DNA from: Vibrio inusitatus
GTDB lineage: Bacteria; Pseudomonadota; Gammaproteobacteria; Enterobacterales; Vibrionaceae
NCBI GenBank assembly: GCA_024346935.1
Contig: AP024879.1
Coordinates: forward strand, 124,001-188,000
DNA: 64,000 nt
Reading direction: 5' to 3'
The notes under the pieces are model-generated. The model made no database searches, had not been told where the DNA came from, and saw nothing but the letters and a program-made list of their open reading frames with translations. The translations under genes and the position numbers were made by a program. Every line of letters starts with the position of its first letter. The stretch's first letter is position 1. Positions 62,701 to 64,000 of the stretch are shown here, one piece after another.

Positions 62701-64000
62701 ATGAAACTGTCAGATTTTGCAATATATCGCCCAACTTCAGCGATAGTCTTAAACATTCTTTTCATTGTGTTTGGCTTGGTTGGCGCAAGTATGCTGGCTG
62801 TTCGAGAAATGCCGGATGTTGAAAGTAGTGTTGTTTCTGTAGGGACACCCTATGGAGGTAGTGCTTCATCGATTGTTGAGAGTCAAATAACTAAGCCTAT
62901 TGAAGATCAACTGAGTGGGATTGATGGGATCGATTATATTTGGTCCTCTTCATGGGATGGTTGGTCAGGCATCAACATTACCTTTAAGTCAGGCTACGAC
63001 ATGATTCAAGCGGTAAGTGATGTACGCGATGCCGTGAGCCGAGCACGAGGCAGTTTACCCGATGATGTTGATGAACCTGTTGTGCGTAAAAATAGCAGTG
63101 AAGGTGACCCCTTCATGTGGCTCAACCTTACAAGTACTAAGCATGATCGCATCGAGCTCAGTGATTATGCGCAACGAATATTAATAGAACGTCTAAGTTT
63201 AGTGCCGGGTGTCAGCGCTATTAATACCTCGGGTATGATCGAGCGAGTGCTGTATGTAGAGATTAACCCAGAAGACCTCGCTGCTCGTCAGTTAACAACC
63301 ACAGATGTGGCGCAAGCACTGCGCGCTGAGAATCTACAATTGCCTGCGGGGTATGTGCGGAATGAATCTCTAAATGTGGTGGTTCGTTTAGAGCGGTTGT
63401 ATCAAAAATCCGAAGACTTTGAACAACTGCAAATTGCAGAAAAAGACGGACAATCGGTACTGCTAAAGGATGTCGCTAATGTCTACATCGGCGCGAAAAA
63501 AGAGACTACAACGTTTAAAGCCAATAATGTTGATAGCATAGGGTTAGGTATCGTTGCGATGTCTCAAGCGAATCCTTTGACGGTATCAGATTCTGTTCTG
63601 GATGAGATCAAATCTTTAAAACATTTTTTACCTGAAGGCGTAGAGCTACACGTTGATTACGATAGTACTGTCTTTATTCGTGAGGCCATTAAAGAAGTCT
63701 ATATCACGCTAGCGATAACCGCTGTGCTAGTGACAGCAGTGCTGTACCTCTTTTTAGGGCGGCTATCGACGACGATTGTCCCTGCGATAACTGTGCCTGT
63801 TTCCCTTATCTCTGCATTTTCTGTTGCTTACTTGTGTGGTTACTCTATTAACTTAGTGACACTTATGGCTTTGATTCTTGCCATAGGTTTAGTGGTGGAT
63901 GATGCCATAGTTGTGGTGGAGAATATTGTAAGGCACAGGCGAAACGGCGCGCCGGCTATGGTGGCGGCATTTAAGGGAACCAAAGAGCTTAACTTTGCGG
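62701..64000 (+). CDS. RND efflux permease (5' part, runs off the window)
   Basis: The frame is open from ATG 62701 to the right edge, giving the first 433 residues of a protein normally over 1000. It shows the AcrB/MexB-type start (FAIYRPTSAIVLNILFIVFG), the porter segment PGVSAINTSG, and the proton-relay helix ALILAIGLVVDDAIVVVENI with its Asp pair. With the adaptor it forms an inner-membrane drug or metabolite efflux pump. No outer-membrane factor is in the window. Confidence 0.95.
   Translation, partial: MKLSDFAIYRPTSAIVLNILFIVFGLVGASMLAVREMPDVESSVVSVGTPYGGSASSIVESQITKPIEDQLSGIDGIDYIWSSSWDGWSGINITFKSGYDMIQAVSDVRDAVSRARGSLPDDVDEPVVRKNSSEGDPFMWLNLTSTKHDRIELSDYAQRILIERLSLVPGVSAINTSGMIERVLYVEINPEDLAARQLTTTDVAQALRAENLQLPAGYVRNESLNVVVRLERLYQKSEDFEQLQIAEKDGQSVLLKDVANVYIGAKKETTTFKANNVDSIGLGIVAMSQANPLTVSDSVLDEIKSLKHFLPEGVELHVDYDSTVFIREAIKEVYITLAITAVLVTAVLYLFLGRLSTTIVPAITVPVSLISAFSVAYLCGYSINLVTLMALILAIGLVVDDAIVVVENIVRHRRNGAPAMVAAFKGTKELNFA

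Overview
The window looks like a chromosomal segment from the Vibrionaceae, most likely Vibrio. The signs are a napFDABC operon followed by a 46-residue membrane protein found next to nap in vibrios and Photobacterium, a divergent narQ-narP pair, a CsrB-type RNA, strong Shine-Dalgarno sites, moderate-to-low GC and REP-like palindrome arrays. I see no rRNA, tRNA, CRISPR array, phage or insertion-sequence transposase.

Layout. 1-5.4 kb: the end of a haem-type TonB receptor, an ABC exporter, a DUF4136 lipoprotein, a D15-type outer-membrane barrel and a 49-residue membrane protein. 5.6-6.8 kb: ten copies of a 116-bp unit. 6.9-14.1 kb: periplasmic nitrate reductase (napFDABC) and its sensor/regulator narQP. 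14.1-22.4 kb: dodecin, transaldolase, moeB/moeA, folE, a TDT-family transporter, a tiny Flp-like peptide, a COG0523 GTPase and a second, inverted 116-bp array. 22.4-25.1 kb: an RbgA/YlqF-type GTPase and a DMT exporter-MarR pair. 25.3-25.6 kb: a csrB RNA on the minus strand with an upstream VarA/UvrY-like box.

25.8-37.1 kb: a region with six copies of a shared 15-bp motif around a TetR gene. It holds an aldehyde dehydrogenase, a DUF4345 protein, a Ser-type sulfatase, an anaerobic sulfatase maturase (anSME), a Rossmann protein and several exported proteins of unknown function. 37.4-41.1 kb: a XylR-like regulator and a GH3 glycosidase. 41.2-50 kb: a DEAD-box helicase, a DUF1971 protein, two related Cys-type sulfatases (one broken by a single amber codon), DUF3179 and DUF4174 proteins, a 3D-domain lipoprotein, a MITE-like element and an acetate transporter. 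50.1-51.5 kb: an amino-acid permease. 51.7-59.4 kb: nitrite ammonification, nrfA-nrfG divergent from nrfBCDEF plus a ParB-fold gene. 59.6-64 kb: a fourth sulfatase and an RND efflux pair whose permease runs off the window.

How the genes work together. Nap reduces nitrate to nitrite in the periplasm and Nrf reduces nitrite to ammonium, so the window encodes the whole periplasmic ammonification route. It also carries the nitrate sensor pair, FNR-like sites at both loci and two molybdenum-cofactor genes. The second theme is sulfate-ester use: four sulfatases, a maturase, a glycosidase and a TetR-centred set of genes. This suggests use of sulfated organic substrates, but the substrate cannot be read from the sequence.
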